Positions 8,872 to 17,954 of a stretch of 64,000 nucleotides of DNA are shown here, piece by piece. The notes beneath the pieces were generated by a model. That model worked only from the letters and a program-made list of their open reading frames with translations. It was not told the DNA's origin and ran no database searches. Both the position numbers and the translations under genes were made by a program. The stretch spans positions 58,712 to 122,711 of the forward strand of contig NZ_JNNO01000006.1 of assembly GCF_000735585.1 (NCBI RefSeq), read 5' to 3'. This stretch comes from Devosia sp. LC5 (GTDB taxonomy: Bacteria > Pseudomonadota > Alphaproteobacteria > Rhizobiales > Devosiaceae). Within the stretch, counting starts at the first letter, position 1. Each line of letters starts with the position of its first letter.

Positions 8872-9112
8872 GGGTCTTCTCCTTGTGGGGCCGGCTATCT
8901 CCGGAACAGGGGCCGAAAGCTGCACTTCTGGCGCCCAAGTTTCAACTGGTTGGATGGATGTTTTCTCCGAACCCGCCAGCGCGATGTCCCCATGCTTCAC
9001 TTGCCGCTTTGGGGAGCCGGTTGTTGCCCAATTCAACGCCCGCCAAGATCGCCGCGGTATTGGCCGGTTACGGAATCCACCTCGCCGATAGCAGGCAGGC
9101 GACCCGAAAATC

Positions 9113-9140
9113 AAAAAAGCCCCGTCCTTGCGGGCGGGGC
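9113..9140 (-). terminator. Rho-independent terminator of the DUF3597 gene
   Basis: On the minus strand: a 9-bp GC-rich stem with one mismatch and a GCAA tetraloop, followed by six T residues. It begins about 10 bp after the stop codon of the gene at 9151-9651, and fits a classical intrinsic terminator. Confidence 0.88.
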
Positions 9141-9150
9141 CTCTGAAATC

Positions 9151-9651
9151 CTAGTCCAGCAGATCGGCCGGAACATTGCCGCCATTGGCGGCCAGCTTCT
9201 GCAGTACCTGCTTGTGCAGCCAGATATTCATCTTGGCTGAGTCATCGGTGTCGCCGGTATAGGCTAGTTCGGCCGCGAGCTTCTTGCGGGCCGACAAGCT
9301 ACTGTCGAGGCCAAGCGCTTTCATCAGGTCGACGATGGACTTGCGCCAGTCGAGCTTCTGCCCGCCCTTGGCTACCGCCGCGTCAAGGATTGCAGCCACA
9401 TCCACATCGCTGGCTGCCGCAGGCGCGGCTTTGGGAGCTGCGGCTGGTGCCGTGCCGGCCTGCGCAACCAGAGTATCGGCCGCCGATGGGGCGGCAGCCG
9501 GCTTGGCTGGGGCACCGGTCACCGAGGCGCCGACGCGATTGGCGGCAGCAAGGCCGATCGACTTGGCCATTTCCGCCGCTGTCGTATCCGCCGGTGCTGC
9601 GGGCTTGGGGGCGCCAAAGATCTTTGCCTTGATATCGTCGAACAGTCCCAT
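9151..9651 (-). CDS. DUF3597 family protein
   Basis: Small cytoplasmic protein, 166 residues, of unknown function. The start MGLFDDIKAKIFG is characteristic of the family; residues ~15-85 are a low-complexity Ala/Pro-rich linker, and the C-terminal ~80 residues (DVAAILDA, DWRKSIVDLMKALGLDSS, ARKKLAAELAY, MNIWLHKQVL) form the conserved helical DUF3597 domain. ATG at 9651 follows GAGGAAAC. The frame extends upstream without family likeness. It is monocistronic, with its own terminator downstream, between two transporter operons. Confidence 0.88.
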   Translation of the reverse strand: MGLFDDIKAKIFGAPKPAAPADTTAAEMAKSIGLAAANRVGASVTGAPAKPAAAPSAADTLVAQAGTAPAAAPKAAPAAASDVDVAAILDAAVAKGGQKLDWRKSIVDLMKALGLDSSLSARKKLAAELAYTGDTDDSAKMNIWLHKQVLQKLAANGGNVPADLLD

Positions 9652-9739
9652 CGTAGTTTCCTCTTCTGGTGTGCAATATGCGCCATGACTATGCCGCGAC
9701 CGCACCCCAGAAGACAAGGAACTCTCCTTCGCCCGCCCG

Positions 9740-10708
9740 CTAGACGCCGAGCGCTTCCTGCAACCAGGCCAGCTGCCGCAATTGCTGATACGGCCCGCCA
9801 CCCTCATGGTCGTTGAATTCGTAGTCCACCATGGTCTTGGGTCCGCCATAGGCGGCGTGGGCCGCGTAGACCGTCGAGGGCGGACAGACATTGTCCATTA
9901 GCGCCGCCGAAAACAGCGCCGGTGCCCGGGCACGTTCGGCAAAGCACACGCCATCGAAATAGCGCAGCGTCTCGAACACGGCGTCGCTCTTGTCGCGATG
10001 GGTCGCGAGGAACCGCGCGATTTCGCCATAAGGGTCGCGCGCGGCAATGCGCACGGCGCGCGGGAAATCACACAGGAATGGCACATCGGTCGAGAGCGCC
10101 TTGACCCGCGCATCGAGCCCCGCCACCGCGAGCGCCACGCCACCACCCTGGCTGCCACCCGTCACCCCGACCCGTTCTGCATCGATGAACGACAGCGGCA
10201 GCAGTGCATCGAGCGCACGGACCGCATCGGTGAACAGCCGGCGATAATAATAATCGGCCGGGTTCAAAATCCCCTTGGTCATCATGCCTGGAATTTGCGG
10301 CGTACTGCCGATTGGATCAGGTGTTTCCCCCGGGCTCCAGCTACTGCCCTGACCGCGTGTATCCATGCGGAAATAGGCAAAACCGGCCGCCGCGTAATGC
10401 AGCAATTCATGGGCAAAGCCGCGCCCGCCGCCATAGCCCACATATTGCACCACCAGCGGCAGCGGGTCGCGCCGTTTGGCCGGCAGCAGCAGCCAGCCGC
10501 GGATGGGGTGGCCGCCAAAGCCGGGAAACGACACGTCATAGGCTTCGATCAATCGCAACGGCGAATCAAGCCGCGCCAATACGGCCTCGCCGCCAAAGCT
10601 GCGGGCCTCCTTGAGCGTGCCGGCCCAGAAGGCATCGAAATCGGCAGGTACTTGCACTTCGCTGCGATAGGCGTCGAGCGCTGGGTGGGTAAGGTCGTTG
10701 AACGGCAT
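9740..10708 (-). CDS. CE7 acetylxylan esterase / cephalosporin-C deacetylase
   Basis: Alpha/beta hydrolase of 322 residues that deacetylates small acetylated xylo-oligosaccharides in the cytoplasm. CE7 hallmarks are all visible: RGQG (about 118-121), the nucleophile S186 in GGSQGGG, and H301 in the HEGGG motif near the C-terminus, matching the known Ser-Asp-His spacing. No signal peptide. ATG at 10708 preferred over an in-frame start 33 bp upstream because the product then begins as family members do. Last gene of the minus-strand operon from the LacI regulator at 17,755, suggesting that the imported sugar is acetylated. Confidence 0.92.
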   Translation of the reverse strand: MPFNDLTHPALDAYRSEVQVPADFDAFWAGTLKEARSFGGEAVLARLDSPLRLIEAYDVSFPGFGGHPIRGWLLLPAKRRDPLPLVVQYVGYGGGRGFAHELLHYAAAGFAYFRMDTRGQGSSWSPGETPDPIGSTPQIPGMMTKGILNPADYYYRRLFTDAVRALDALLPLSFIDAERVGVTGGSQGGGVALAVAGLDARVKALSTDVPFLCDFPRAVRIAARDPYGEIARFLATHRDKSDAVFETLRYFDGVCFAERARAPALFSAALMDNVCPPSTVYAAHAAYGGPKTMVDYEFNDHEGGGPYQQLRQLAWLQEALGV

Positions 10709-10751
10709 GTCGAATCCTGTTTGCGGCCCCTCGGACGGCAAGGCTTATAGC

Positions 10752-11795
10752 CTAATTCAACCGTTTGCCGCTCGCCGCATCAAACAGATGCACAGCGTTC
10801 AATTGCGGCGCCACATGAATGGTGGCACCCGGCTGGGCCCGCAGCCGTTCGCGAAACACCCCGATCACCTGATGCTCGCCAATCGTCATGGTGACCTGCG
10901 TTTCAGACCCCATGGGCTCGACCAGGAGGACCGTGGCGGGCAGGCCATCGCTGACCAGCTCGAAATGCTCGGGACGGATGCCATAGAGCGCGTCGCCTGT
11001 GGCAGGGCCCGGCGGCACGGGCAGCATGACACCCCTGGCCGCAAACCCCTCAGGGGTAAGCTGCCCTTCGATGAAATTCATGGCAGGCGAGCCGATAAAG
11101 CCGGCCACGAACGGATTGGCCGGCCGGTCATAGAGATCGAGAGGCGCGCCGAATTGCTCGACCCGGCCGGCATTCATCACCACGATCTTGTCGGCCATGG
11201 TCATCGCCTCGACCTGGTCATGGGTGACATAGACGGTGGTCACGCCCAGCCGCTGATGCAGCCCCTTGATCTCGCCGCGCATGACCACGCGCAGCTTGGC
11301 ATCGAGATTGGATAGCGGCTCGTCGAACAGGAAAACCTGCGGATTGCGCACAATGGCGCGGCCCATGGCGACGCGCTGGCGCTGCCCGCCCGAAAGCTGG
11401 CGCGGAAAGCGCTCGAGCAGCGGCTTGAGGCCCAGAATGTCGGCGGCCCAGCTCACCCGCTCGGCAATCTCGGCCTTGCTGCCGCCGCGATGCTCCAGCG
11501 AAAACGCCATGTTCCTGGCGACCGTCATATGCGGGTACAGCGCATAATTCTGGAATACCATGGCGATGTCGCGGTCCTTGGGTTCCAGCTCGTTGACCAC
11601 CCGGCCGCCGATCGAAATCTCGCCGCCGGTAATAGTTTCAAGCCCCGCTATCATCCGCAGCAGGGTGGATTTGCCGCAGCCGGAGGGGCCGACCAGGACG
11701 ACGAATTCGCCATCGGCAATGTCGATATCAATGCCATGCACGACATCCGATACGCCATAGCTTTTCTTGACCGATTTGAGGGTAACGGGTGCCAT
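10752..11795 (-). CDS. Sugar ABC transporter ATPase, UgpC/MsmK type
   Basis: ATPase subunit for the importer encoded just upstream. 347 residues with Walker [10 protein letters not shown], signature [18 protein letters not shown], and a THDQ switch, followed by the TOBE regulatory domain (GIRPEHFEL near residue 275). Only 16 bp behind the second permease gene and 43 bp before the acetylxylan esterase, so clearly co-transcribed. Confidence 0.95.
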   Translation of the reverse strand: MAPVTLKSVKKSYGVSDVVHGIDIDIADGEFVVLVGPSGCGKSTLLRMIAGLETITGGEISIGGRVVNELEPKDRDIAMVFQNYALYPHMTVARNMAFSLEHRGGSKAEIAERVSWAADILGLKPLLERFPRQLSGGQRQRVAMGRAIVRNPQVFLFDEPLSNLDAKLRVVMRGEIKGLHQRLGVTTVYVTHDQVEAMTMADKIVVMNAGRVEQFGAPLDLYDRPANPFVAGFIGSPAMNFIEGQLTPEGFAARGVMLPVPPGPATGDALYGIRPEHFELVSDGLPATVLLVEPMGSETQVTMTIGEHQVIGVFRERLRAQPGATIHVAPQLNAVHLFDAASGKRLN

Positions 11796-11811
11796 TGGGT
11801 TAGCCTTTCGA

Positions 11812-12654
11812 TTAGCCTTTGAGCCCGGTATGGGCCAGGCCCTCGACGAACTGCTTCTGGGCGACGATGAAAACCACGAGGACGGGAACGGCCGTCATGG
11901 TCGCGGCGGCGAGCTGGATATTCCACATCGGCCCGCCATAGGCGTCGGTGAATTGGGTCAGCGCCTGGGGCAGGGTGAACTTGTCGGCGCTCGAGATGAA
12001 CACGATCGGTTCGAGATAAAGGTTCCAGCTCCCGAGGAACGTGAAGATTGCCACAGCGGCCAGCGCAGGCCGGGCCAATGGCAGGGCGATGGTCCAGAAA
12101 ATCTTGAACCGGCCCAACCCATCCACGCGTGCGGCCTCTTCCAGCTCCACCGGCAGCGAAATGAAGAACTGGCGCATGATAAAAGTGGCAAACACTGCCG
12201 GGGCGCCAAAGATCGGCACCAGGATCAGCGGCCAATGCGTATTGATCATGCCCCATTTCAAAAACAGCTGGAACAGCGGCACCAGCGTCACCTCGGACGG
12301 GATCAGCAGCCCCACCAGCACCACCATGAAGATGGCGTTGGCGAAGGGGAATTTGATGCGGGCAAAGGCATAGCCCGCCATCGACGCCACGATCATGGTA
12401 CCCACAGTGACGATACCAGCGATATAGGCTGAGTTCCAATATTGCAGCGCAAAGGGCTGGATCTTGAACACGTCCGAATAGGACGAAAAATCGAAAGCGC
12501 GCGGCCAGATATCGGGCGGAAAGGCAAAGATCTGGCTGACGGGCTTGACCGATGAAGTGACCATCCACCAGGTCGGAAAGACAAAGGGGATGAGCAACAC
12601 GCAAAGCGTCAAATAGGCCAGCGCCTGGGCACGGGGGCTGAGCTCAGTTTTCAT
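11812..12654 (-). CDS. Sugar ABC transporter permease, MalG type
   Basis: Inner-membrane permease, 280 residues with six predicted membrane segments. EAA loop is [21 protein letters not shown], and the C-terminus [13 protein letters not shown] is typical of the MalG/UgpE half. ATG at 12654 chosen because it overlaps the stop of the partner permease by 11 bp, a common translationally coupled layout; the longer upstream frame is the antisense-like tail of that gene. Pairs with the permease at 12,644-13,570. Confidence 0.94.
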   Translation of the reverse strand: MKTELSPRAQALAYLTLCVLLIPFVFPTWWMVTSSVKPVSQIFAFPPDIWPRAFDFSSYSDVFKIQPFALQYWNSAYIAGIVTVGTMIVASMAGYAFARIKFPFANAIFMVVLVGLLIPSEVTLVPLFQLFLKWGMINTHWPLILVPIFGAPAVFATFIMRQFFISLPVELEEAARVDGLGRFKIFWTIALPLARPALAAVAIFTFLGSWNLYLEPIVFISSADKFTLPQALTQFTDAYGGPMWNIQLAAATMTAVPVLVVFIVAQKQFVEGLAHTGLKG

Positions 12655-13570
12655 AGAACACAAACTTTCTGCGCAGCTGCCACTGGATGAAGGTGAGCGC
12701 GCCGACAATGACCAGCAGGACGATGGAGAGCGTCGAGCCATAGCCGAACAGGTAAAACTGGAAGGCCTGCTGATAGAGGTAATAGACCAGCACCGTGGTG
12801 GAGAAGCCCGGCCCTCCCTGGGTCAGGATCATGATCTGTGCGAACACCTGCAGCGCCCCGACAATGGTGACGATGGATGCCAACAGAATGGTCGGGCTGA
12901 TCATCGGCAGGGTGATGCGGTAAAATTGCTTGAACCGCGGCACGCCATCGACGCGCGCCGCCTCGAACAGTTCGCGCGGCACGCCCTGAAGCGCCGCCAG
13001 AAACAGGATCATGTTGAGCCCGACATTCTTGAGCGCCTGCACGACGATGACCGAGATCATCGCCGTGGTCGGATTGCGCAGCCAATTGGGGCCTTCCACG
13101 CCAATCATCTGCAACAGGCCGTTAATGCCGCCATTGCTCTGCAGCAGGAAGCTCCACACGATCGTCCAGGCCACCAGCGACACCACGACCGGCGAAAAGA
13201 ACAGCGTGCGGAATACCGTCATGAACGCCAGTTTTTGATTGAGCAGCAGCGCCAGCCCCAGCGCGAGACTCATGTTGAGCAGCGCCAGGCCCGCCGAAAA
13301 CACCGCCGTGACGGTCATGACTTCGCCTAGGGCCGGATCGCTCAGCAGCTTCTCGTAATTGGCCGCGCCGGTGAAGCGGAACGAGCCGGCCAGCACGTTC
13401 CATTCATGCAGCGAATACCAGAACACCAGCCCCAGCGGGATCAGCACAAAGATGATGATGCCGATCAGCTGCGGTGTGATGAACAGATATCCGGTAGCCG
13501 CATCGCGCCGGGCCATGGTCCAGAACCCGCGCTTGCGCCGTGCCTGCGATGTGTCAAGGGCAAGAGCCAT
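12644..13570 (-). CDS. Sugar ABC transporter permease, MalF type
   Basis: Inner-membrane permease, 308 residues. N-terminal cytoplasmic ~30 residues, then LFITPQLIGIIIFVLIPLG as the first membrane helix; EAA loop FEAARVDGVPRFKQFYRITLP. ATG at 13570 has AAGGAAG upstream; the frame continues further 5' only through a repeat-derived sequence, which is a false extension. A 235-bp gap rich in inverted repeats separates it from the binding protein gene. Confidence 0.94.
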   Translation of the reverse strand: MALALDTSQARRKRGFWTMARRDAATGYLFITPQLIGIIIFVLIPLGLVFWYSLHEWNVLAGSFRFTGAANYEKLLSDPALGEVMTVTAVFSAGLALLNMSLALGLALLLNQKLAFMTVFRTLFFSPVVVSLVAWTIVWSFLLQSNGGINGLLQMIGVEGPNWLRNPTTAMISVIVVQALKNVGLNMILFLAALQGVPRELFEAARVDGVPRFKQFYRITLPMISPTILLASIVTIVGALQVFAQIMILTQGGPGFSTTVLVYYLYQQAFQFYLFGYGSTLSIVLLVIVGALTFIQWQLRRKFVFYEN

Positions 13571-13588
13571 AGCTAACTTCCTTCTCCT

Positions 13589-13607
13589 CCCCTCCCTTGC
13601 GGGGAGG
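13589..13607 (-). repeat. Short GC-rich hairpin before the permease gene
   Basis: A CCTCCC / GGGAGG stem with a short GC-rich loop in the leader of the MalF-type permease, next to its ribosome site. It could limit permease translation. Part of a repeat-rich gap (13,571-13,804). Confidence 0.5.
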
Positions 13608-13643
13608 GCAGGTACCTGCACTGAGCCACGGGCTCTATCGTCC

Positions 13644-13763
13644 CCTCGCCCCTCAGGGGAGAGGGCCAGGGTGAGGGGTGCAATGCTGGGACATCCCACA
13701 TTCTGTGGCATCGCACCCCTCACCCGCCGGCTTCGCCGTCGACCTCTCCCCTGAGGGGCGAGG
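13644..13763. repeat. Large bipartite inverted repeat in binding protein-permease gap
   Basis: Two 21-bp arms (13644-13664 and 13743-13763) are exact inverted copies, and inside them two 13-bp arms (13669-13681 and 13713-13725) are again exact inverted copies. The arms themselves contain the smaller palindrome CCCCTCAGGGG. This is the type of dispersed intergenic palindrome common in Hyphomicrobiales chromosomes. In the transcript it would fold into a long stem behind the binding protein gene. Confidence 0.85.
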
Positions 13764-13804
13764 TGGCGCCGGTGCCCTCCCGGAAGAAGGAACCGGCTAT
13801 TGCC

Positions 13805-15064
13805 CTAGTTTGCCGCCAGCAGCGGATTGAGGCGATCGCACAGCGCATTCAGTACGCCCACAATATCGGCCTGAGGCTGCCACAACCCATCAAGACCGGC
13901 ACGGGCCGTCTGCTGCAACTGGGCAAAATTGGGCACCTGCTGCGTGGACTGGCCGGTCGCAACGCCGCGGATAACCACGGCCTCGATCTGCTCCTTGGTC
14001 AGCAGCGGATTGGCAGCCGAGAGTACGTCTGCTGTCAGCAGGCTCTGCCGTGCCGGCGGGAAGAACTGGGCCAGCTTTGCCACATTATCCTTGGACGAGA
14101 AGAAGGCGAGGAATTCGGCGGCCAGTTCGGGATTCTTGCCATTGGCAAGCACGCCGATGCCGGCACGGCCGACCCAGGCATATTCGCCAACCGGGCCGCT
14201 CGGCAGAGGCACCAGGTCCCAGTCAAACGCCGCGTCGCCCTTGGGCAGCAAGGAGGCGCGGCTGATCTGGGTCGTGGTCATCGCCGCGTCGCCAGCGAAG
14301 AAATCAGCCGAAACGCCGGGGCCGGGCATGGCCTTTTTCACAAAGATCGCATCATGGATGAAACTCATTGCGTCAACCATTTCCGTGCTGTTGAAGGCAC
14401 AGGACTTGGTATCTTCCGACCAGGGATGAGCGCCCCAACCCGCATAGATCTCGGCCAGGTTCTCCCAGATCTTGAAGTCGAAATCGCGCACCACCAGACC
14501 CTGCTTGCCGGTGGCGGCGACCGTGGCCGCGGTGGCAATGGCATTGTCCCAGGTCCATTCGCCTGCCGCGATCAGCTCGGCCGGTGTTTTGGCGCCTGCG
14601 GCCTTGATCATATCGTTATTGACGAAGACTCCAAAGGGCGAGGTCGAGAACGGATAGAGATATTGCACCCCATCCCGCGACCAGGCAGTGAGCGTGGCGG
14701 GCGGGAAGTCGGCAATGTCATAGCCTTCGGTCGTGGCAAAGGTGTCGGTCAGCGGATAGAGCGCGCCGGCCGCCATGAAGTCGGGGGCGGTGGTGTCGAA
14801 CAGCCAGGCCAGATCGGGCGGATTGCCGCCGGCGATCTGGGTGGTCAGGGTCGTCACATAGCCCTCGAAAGCCAGTGAATCATAGGTGACGGTAACGCCG
14901 GGATGGCTGGCTTCGAATTCGTCGGCGATCTCGTTGAACAAGGCCAGATGGGCCTCGTTGGCACTCCAGATCGCCATCCGCAATTCCTGCGAGAAAGCCG
15001 GGGCGACCAGCCCCGTGGTGACGGTCAGAGCCGCCAATGTGGTTTTTAGAATAGTCCTGCGCAT
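13805..15064 (-). CDS. Sugar ABC transporter periplasmic binding protein
   Basis: Extracellular solute-binding protein family 1 receptor, 419 residues. Signal peptide about residues 1-25 (LKTTLAALTVTTGLVAPAFS), then ELRMAIWSANEAHLALF, NEIADEFEASHPGVTV and QIAGGNPPDLAWL, the standard start of CUT1 receptors. Start ATG preceded by AGGGAGGATTACT. A palindromic ATTAGCTAAT site lies just upstream of the ribosome site, shared with the LacI gene promoter. First transporter gene of the operon; ligand probably an acetylated plant hemicellulose oligosaccharide, judged from the esterase at the operon end. Confidence 0.94.
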   Translation of the reverse strand: MRRTILKTTLAALTVTTGLVAPAFSQELRMAIWSANEAHLALFNEIADEFEASHPGVTVTYDSLAFEGYVTTLTTQIAGGNPPDLAWLFDTTAPDFMAAGALYPLTDTFATTEGYDIADFPPATLTAWSRDGVQYLYPFSTSPFGVFVNNDMIKAAGAKTPAELIAAGEWTWDNAIATAATVAATGKQGLVVRDFDFKIWENLAEIYAGWGAHPWSEDTKSCAFNSTEMVDAMSFIHDAIFVKKAMPGPGVSADFFAGDAAMTTTQISRASLLPKGDAAFDWDLVPLPSGPVGEYAWVGRAGIGVLANGKNPELAAEFLAFFSSKDNVAKLAQFFPPARQSLLTADVLSAANPLLTKEQIEAVVIRGVATGQSTQQVPNFAQLQQTARAGLDGLWQPQADIVGVLNALCDRLNPLLAAN

Positions 15065-15080
15065 AGTAATCCTCCCTGAT

Positions 15081-15097
15081 TATGCGTATTAGCTAAT
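15081..15097. promoter_or_regulatory. Candidate LacI-family operator upstream of the binding protein gene
   Basis: Contains the palindrome ATTAGCTAAT at 15088-15097, within GCGTATTAGCTAATAG. The same CGTATTAGCT-N2-TAG core occurs upstream of the lacI-type gene (17,773-17,793). It sits between the end of the oxidoreductase gene and the ribosome site of the binding protein gene, so an internal regulated promoter is plausible. Confidence 0.6.
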
Positions 15098-16703
15098 AGC
15101 CGCGAATATCAGGCCAATGGCGCTCCACGCCCTGGCGTTCGATATGGGTCTGAAATTCGGAAAGGCGCTTGTCGTCTTGCTGCACGCCATGCGGCGTCTG
15201 GCCGGTCTCAAGGCAATGCGCCGCCAGCATCCCCGCCACTTCGCCAATGTTCCATTCGACCGGATGCAGCCGGTAGCAGCCATTGGTGATGTGGGTGGTA
15301 CCGATATTCTTGCAGGCCGCCAAAAGGTTGGTCATGCGGCGCGGAATGAGTGCGCCCAGCGGAATTTCGAACGGGCAGGCGCCCACATCGATGTAATTGT
15401 CGCCACCGGTCGAGGGATGCAGGTCGATGCGGTACATGCCCACCCCGATGCTGTCGCGATAATGCACCGCGCCGCGATCGCCGCGCACGGCCAGCGACAA
15501 ATCCTGCTCCAGCACGGTGGTCAGTGCGCGAATGCGGCGGCTTTCGCGGATATAGGGCGCCATGGCCAGGCCATGTTCGGTGCCGGTAATGTCGCCGCGT
15601 AGCCGCAGGCCGGGAAAGCCGTGGCCGCCATCGGGGCGGGGGGCCTCGGTCTGCATCCAGTAGAACATGGAATAGGACAGGCTCGCCGCGTCAGCCAGCC
15701 GCTGGGCATATTGCTCGGGCGTCACGTCGATGATCGGGGCTTCGAAATAGTCGATCATCGGCCAGTTTACGAGGCAGATGTCGCTGGCATAGGCGCCGGG
15801 CCGGAAATTGTGACGCGCGGCAATGCGGCGGAAAATCCACAGGCTCATGTCGCCCGCGCTGGCGCGCTGGTCGGCGACTTCGCGGGTGGCATTGTCGACC
15901 GGGTTGGGATCGAAAAACCGCCGGCTGCGCTCCAGCGTGCGCGGATTGGGCGAGTCCCAGCTGAGCAGCGGTCCACCCCAGAATGCGGGCGCCACCTGCC
16001 GCCAGTGATCGTAGCGCGCCGGCTTGTCGATGACATGATTGCCATTCACATGATCGACGGCAAAGCAGATCGACACGGCCTGCTGGTTGTGCGGCTGCGC
16101 TTCGGCCGGCGCGCTGGGCTCGCCGGTTTCCGACTGCGCTTCAAAGCCGGTGACATATTCCGTTGCTGTCAGCGGCAGCAGATCGCCCAGTTCGGTCGCG
16201 TCGATCACATAGCGCGCCGAACAGGTGACGGTGCGACCGGTGTCGCGGTGGCGCAGGGTCACCGCGCGCACCACATCGCCGTCGACATCGGCCGCAATCG
16301 GCACAAAGGGCTTCAAAATCGTCAGCTTGCCACCGGCCGCATAGGGCGCCAGCATGGCTTCCATCACGGCCAGCGATACCCGCGGTTCGTGGCACAGGCG
16401 GGACACATTGCCATCGCCCGGATTGAGCGTGAGGTCCGCCCGCGCTGCTTCGCTCAGCGGATAATGGTCGCGATAATATTGCCGCACGCCGGTGCGCAGC
16501 GCACGATAGCTGGCGGTAATGCCGAACTGCTCGACCCAGCTATGCTCGTCCGGCGGCACGGCCTGGCTGGTCAATTGGCCCCCGATCCAGTCGAATTCCT
16601 CGCTGAGGATGACGCTGCGCCCATTGCGCAAGGCGCCCAGCGCCGCCGCCACGCCGCCAAGCCCGCCGCCCACGACCAGGATATCCGCGTTGTATTCTGT
16701 CAC
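15093..16703 (-). CDS. FAD-dependent oxidoreductase (PF12831-like)
   Basis: Flavoprotein of 536 residues. The dinucleotide-binding motif VVGGGLGGVAAALGA is at residues ~10-24, followed by the GGQLTSQ block seen in the 'FAD_oxidored' family; a second conserved region near the C-terminus (RMTNLLAACKNIGTTHITNG, YRLHPVEWNIGEVAG) matches this family too. No signal peptide. Substrate is unknown; family members are frequent in polysaccharide-utilisation clusters. It overlaps the regulator gene by 4 bp and is followed by the transporter, so it probably oxidises or rearranges the imported sugar or an aglycone attached to it. Confidence 0.85.
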   Translation of the reverse strand: MTEYNADILVVGGGLGGVAAALGALRNGRSVILSEEFDWIGGQLTSQAVPPDEHSWVEQFGITASYRALRTGVRQYYRDHYPLSEAARADLTLNPGDGNVSRLCHEPRVSLAVMEAMLAPYAAGGKLTILKPFVPIAADVDGDVVRAVTLRHRDTGRTVTCSARYVIDATELGDLLPLTATEYVTGFEAQSETGEPSAPAEAQPHNQQAVSICFAVDHVNGNHVIDKPARYDHWRQVAPAFWGGPLLSWDSPNPRTLERSRRFFDPNPVDNATREVADQRASAGDMSLWIFRRIAARHNFRPGAYASDICLVNWPMIDYFEAPIIDVTPEQYAQRLADAASLSYSMFYWMQTEAPRPDGGHGFPGLRLRGDITGTEHGLAMAPYIRESRRIRALTTVLEQDLSLAVRGDRGAVHYRDSIGVGMYRIDLHPSTGGDNYIDVGACPFEIPLGALIPRRMTNLLAACKNIGTTHITNGCYRLHPVEWNIGEVAGMLAAHCLETGQTPHGVQQDDKRLSEFQTHIERQGVERHWPDIRGY

Positions 16704-17755
16704 TTCAAACTGTCTTTCTTTGTATTGGGAGGAGCGAGCGTTTCGCCCGCCACGATTTCGCAGGTCAGCAGCACTTGCGGCACCTGGCTGGGATCGAGCA
16801 GGGTCTGCACCAGCATGGCGGCCGCCTGCCTACCCATCTCCTCGCGAGGAATGGCGTAGCAGGTGAAGGCGCGGTGCAGCCGCAGCGTGTGGGTGCGCGT
16901 GCCGCTGCCCAGCACCACGATGGAAAGATCGCTCGGGATTTTGACGCCCTGTGCCTGGGCGTAATTATCGAAGGCCACGGCCTCCAGAACTTCGGCAAAA
17001 AACACCACGCTGGCACCGCTGGCGCGAACCTCGGCCAATTGCCGTGCCGGGTCGCCATTCTCGATGGCGTCGACATGGACCAGTTCGCCCTTGCCCTTGA
17101 GCGCGTTCTGGAAGCCGCGCCAGCGGTCGGCAATGGATTCGGCCGGCCCCGTTGTGCCGATAAAGGCAAACTGCCGGTGCCCTTTTTCCAGCGCCTGGCC
17201 GACCAGGGTAGTTGTTGCGGCAATATAGTCGGCGCCGACATAGCGCACCGCGCCCCCGGCATCGTCGCGCCGGCCCACGGCCACATAGGGATAGTCCCCG
17301 GCGACCAGTTGAGCCAGTTCATCGCGATCGAACTGGCTGCCCAGGATCAGGCACCCATCGGCGAGGCGCAGCCGCCCGGATTCCCCGAAAATGCGCTTGC
17401 GGCCACTATTGTCACGCGCCGAGGCGGTCATCAGCAGCAGGTCATAGCCCAGGCTCTCGGCGGCTTCCTCGATGCCCATCAGGAACGGCGTATAGAAATC
17501 GGCCTGCGCGATCGGGAAAGCGGGCTCATAGGTGAAGACCCCCAGAATGCGATTGGCGCCCTTGACCATGCTGCGCGCGATCGGATCGGCCACATAGCCC
17601 GTGTCGCGAATGGCCTTGAGCACCCGTTCGCGGGTTTCGGGCGGAATACGGCCCTGCGCAGACTTGGCTTCGTTGAGCACGAGCGAGACCGTCGCCTGGC
17701 TGACGCCGGCCAATTGGGCAATATCTCTCTGGGTCAACCGCCGCGATGCGGACAA
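16700..17755 (-). CDS. LacI-family transcriptional regulator
   Basis: Sugar-responsive repressor, 351 residues. N-terminal helix-turn-helix (TQRDIAQLAGVSQATVSLVL, residues ~8-27) and hinge helix, followed by a periplasmic-binding-protein-like effector domain of ~280 residues (GVFTYEP, FAFIGTTGP). It leads the operon of oxidoreductase, ABC transporter and esterase and overlaps the next gene by 4 bp, implying autoregulation through the palindromes at 17,773-17,808. Confidence 0.93.
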   Translation of the reverse strand: MSASRRLTQRDIAQLAGVSQATVSLVLNEAKSAQGRIPPETRERVLKAIRDTGYVADPIARSMVKGANRILGVFTYEPAFPIAQADFYTPFLMGIEEAAESLGYDLLLMTASARDNSGRKRIFGESGRLRLADGCLILGSQFDRDELAQLVAGDYPYVAVGRRDDAGGAVRYVGADYIAATTTLVGQALEKGHRQFAFIGTTGPAESIADRWRGFQNALKGKGELVHVDAIENGDPARQLAEVRASGASVVFFAEVLEAVAFDNYAQAQGVKIPSDLSIVVLGSGTRTHTLRLHRAFTCYAIPREEMGRQAAAMLVQTLLDPSQVPQVLLTCEIVAGETLAPPNTKKDSLK

Positions 17756-17772
17756 GCCTGCCTCCTCATTCC

Positions 17773-17808
17773 GCTAATTCGTATTAGCTGTTAGTGTTAC
17801 GCATTAGC
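17773..17808. promoter_or_regulatory. LacI-type operator candidates upstream of the regulator gene
   Basis: GCTAAT-TCGT-ATTAGC (17773-17788) is a 6-bp dyad with a 4-bp spacer, and ACGCATTAGC (17799-17808) is a similar half-site. The related palindrome at 15,081-15,097 lies before the binding protein gene. Central CG in an AT-rich palindrome is common for LacI-family operators; the site is 18 bp before the regulator's start. Confidence 0.65.
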
Positions 17809-17871
17809 AGTTTTGATTTTGCGGTGTCAAGAGCGGTGGAGCGCCGCTGAGATACGGATTCTCGGATCAGA

Positions 17872-17919
17872 GCCGGCCGGTTTTCTCGACCCTAAAAGGT
17901 CAGAAAGTACCGGCCCGGC
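17872..17919 (-). repeat. Long imperfect hairpin downstream of motB
   Basis: Segments GCCGG, CCGGT, TTTCT and GACC on the left pair with GGTC, AGAAA, ACCGG and CCGGC on the right around a CTAAAA loop, giving an interrupted stem of about 20 bp. There is no T-run after it on the minus strand. It may insulate motB from the sugar operon or be a small structured RNA. Confidence 0.55.
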
Positions 17920-17954
17920 GCCTGCCTGCGGTGGCGAAGGCGAGGGAGCGAGCC

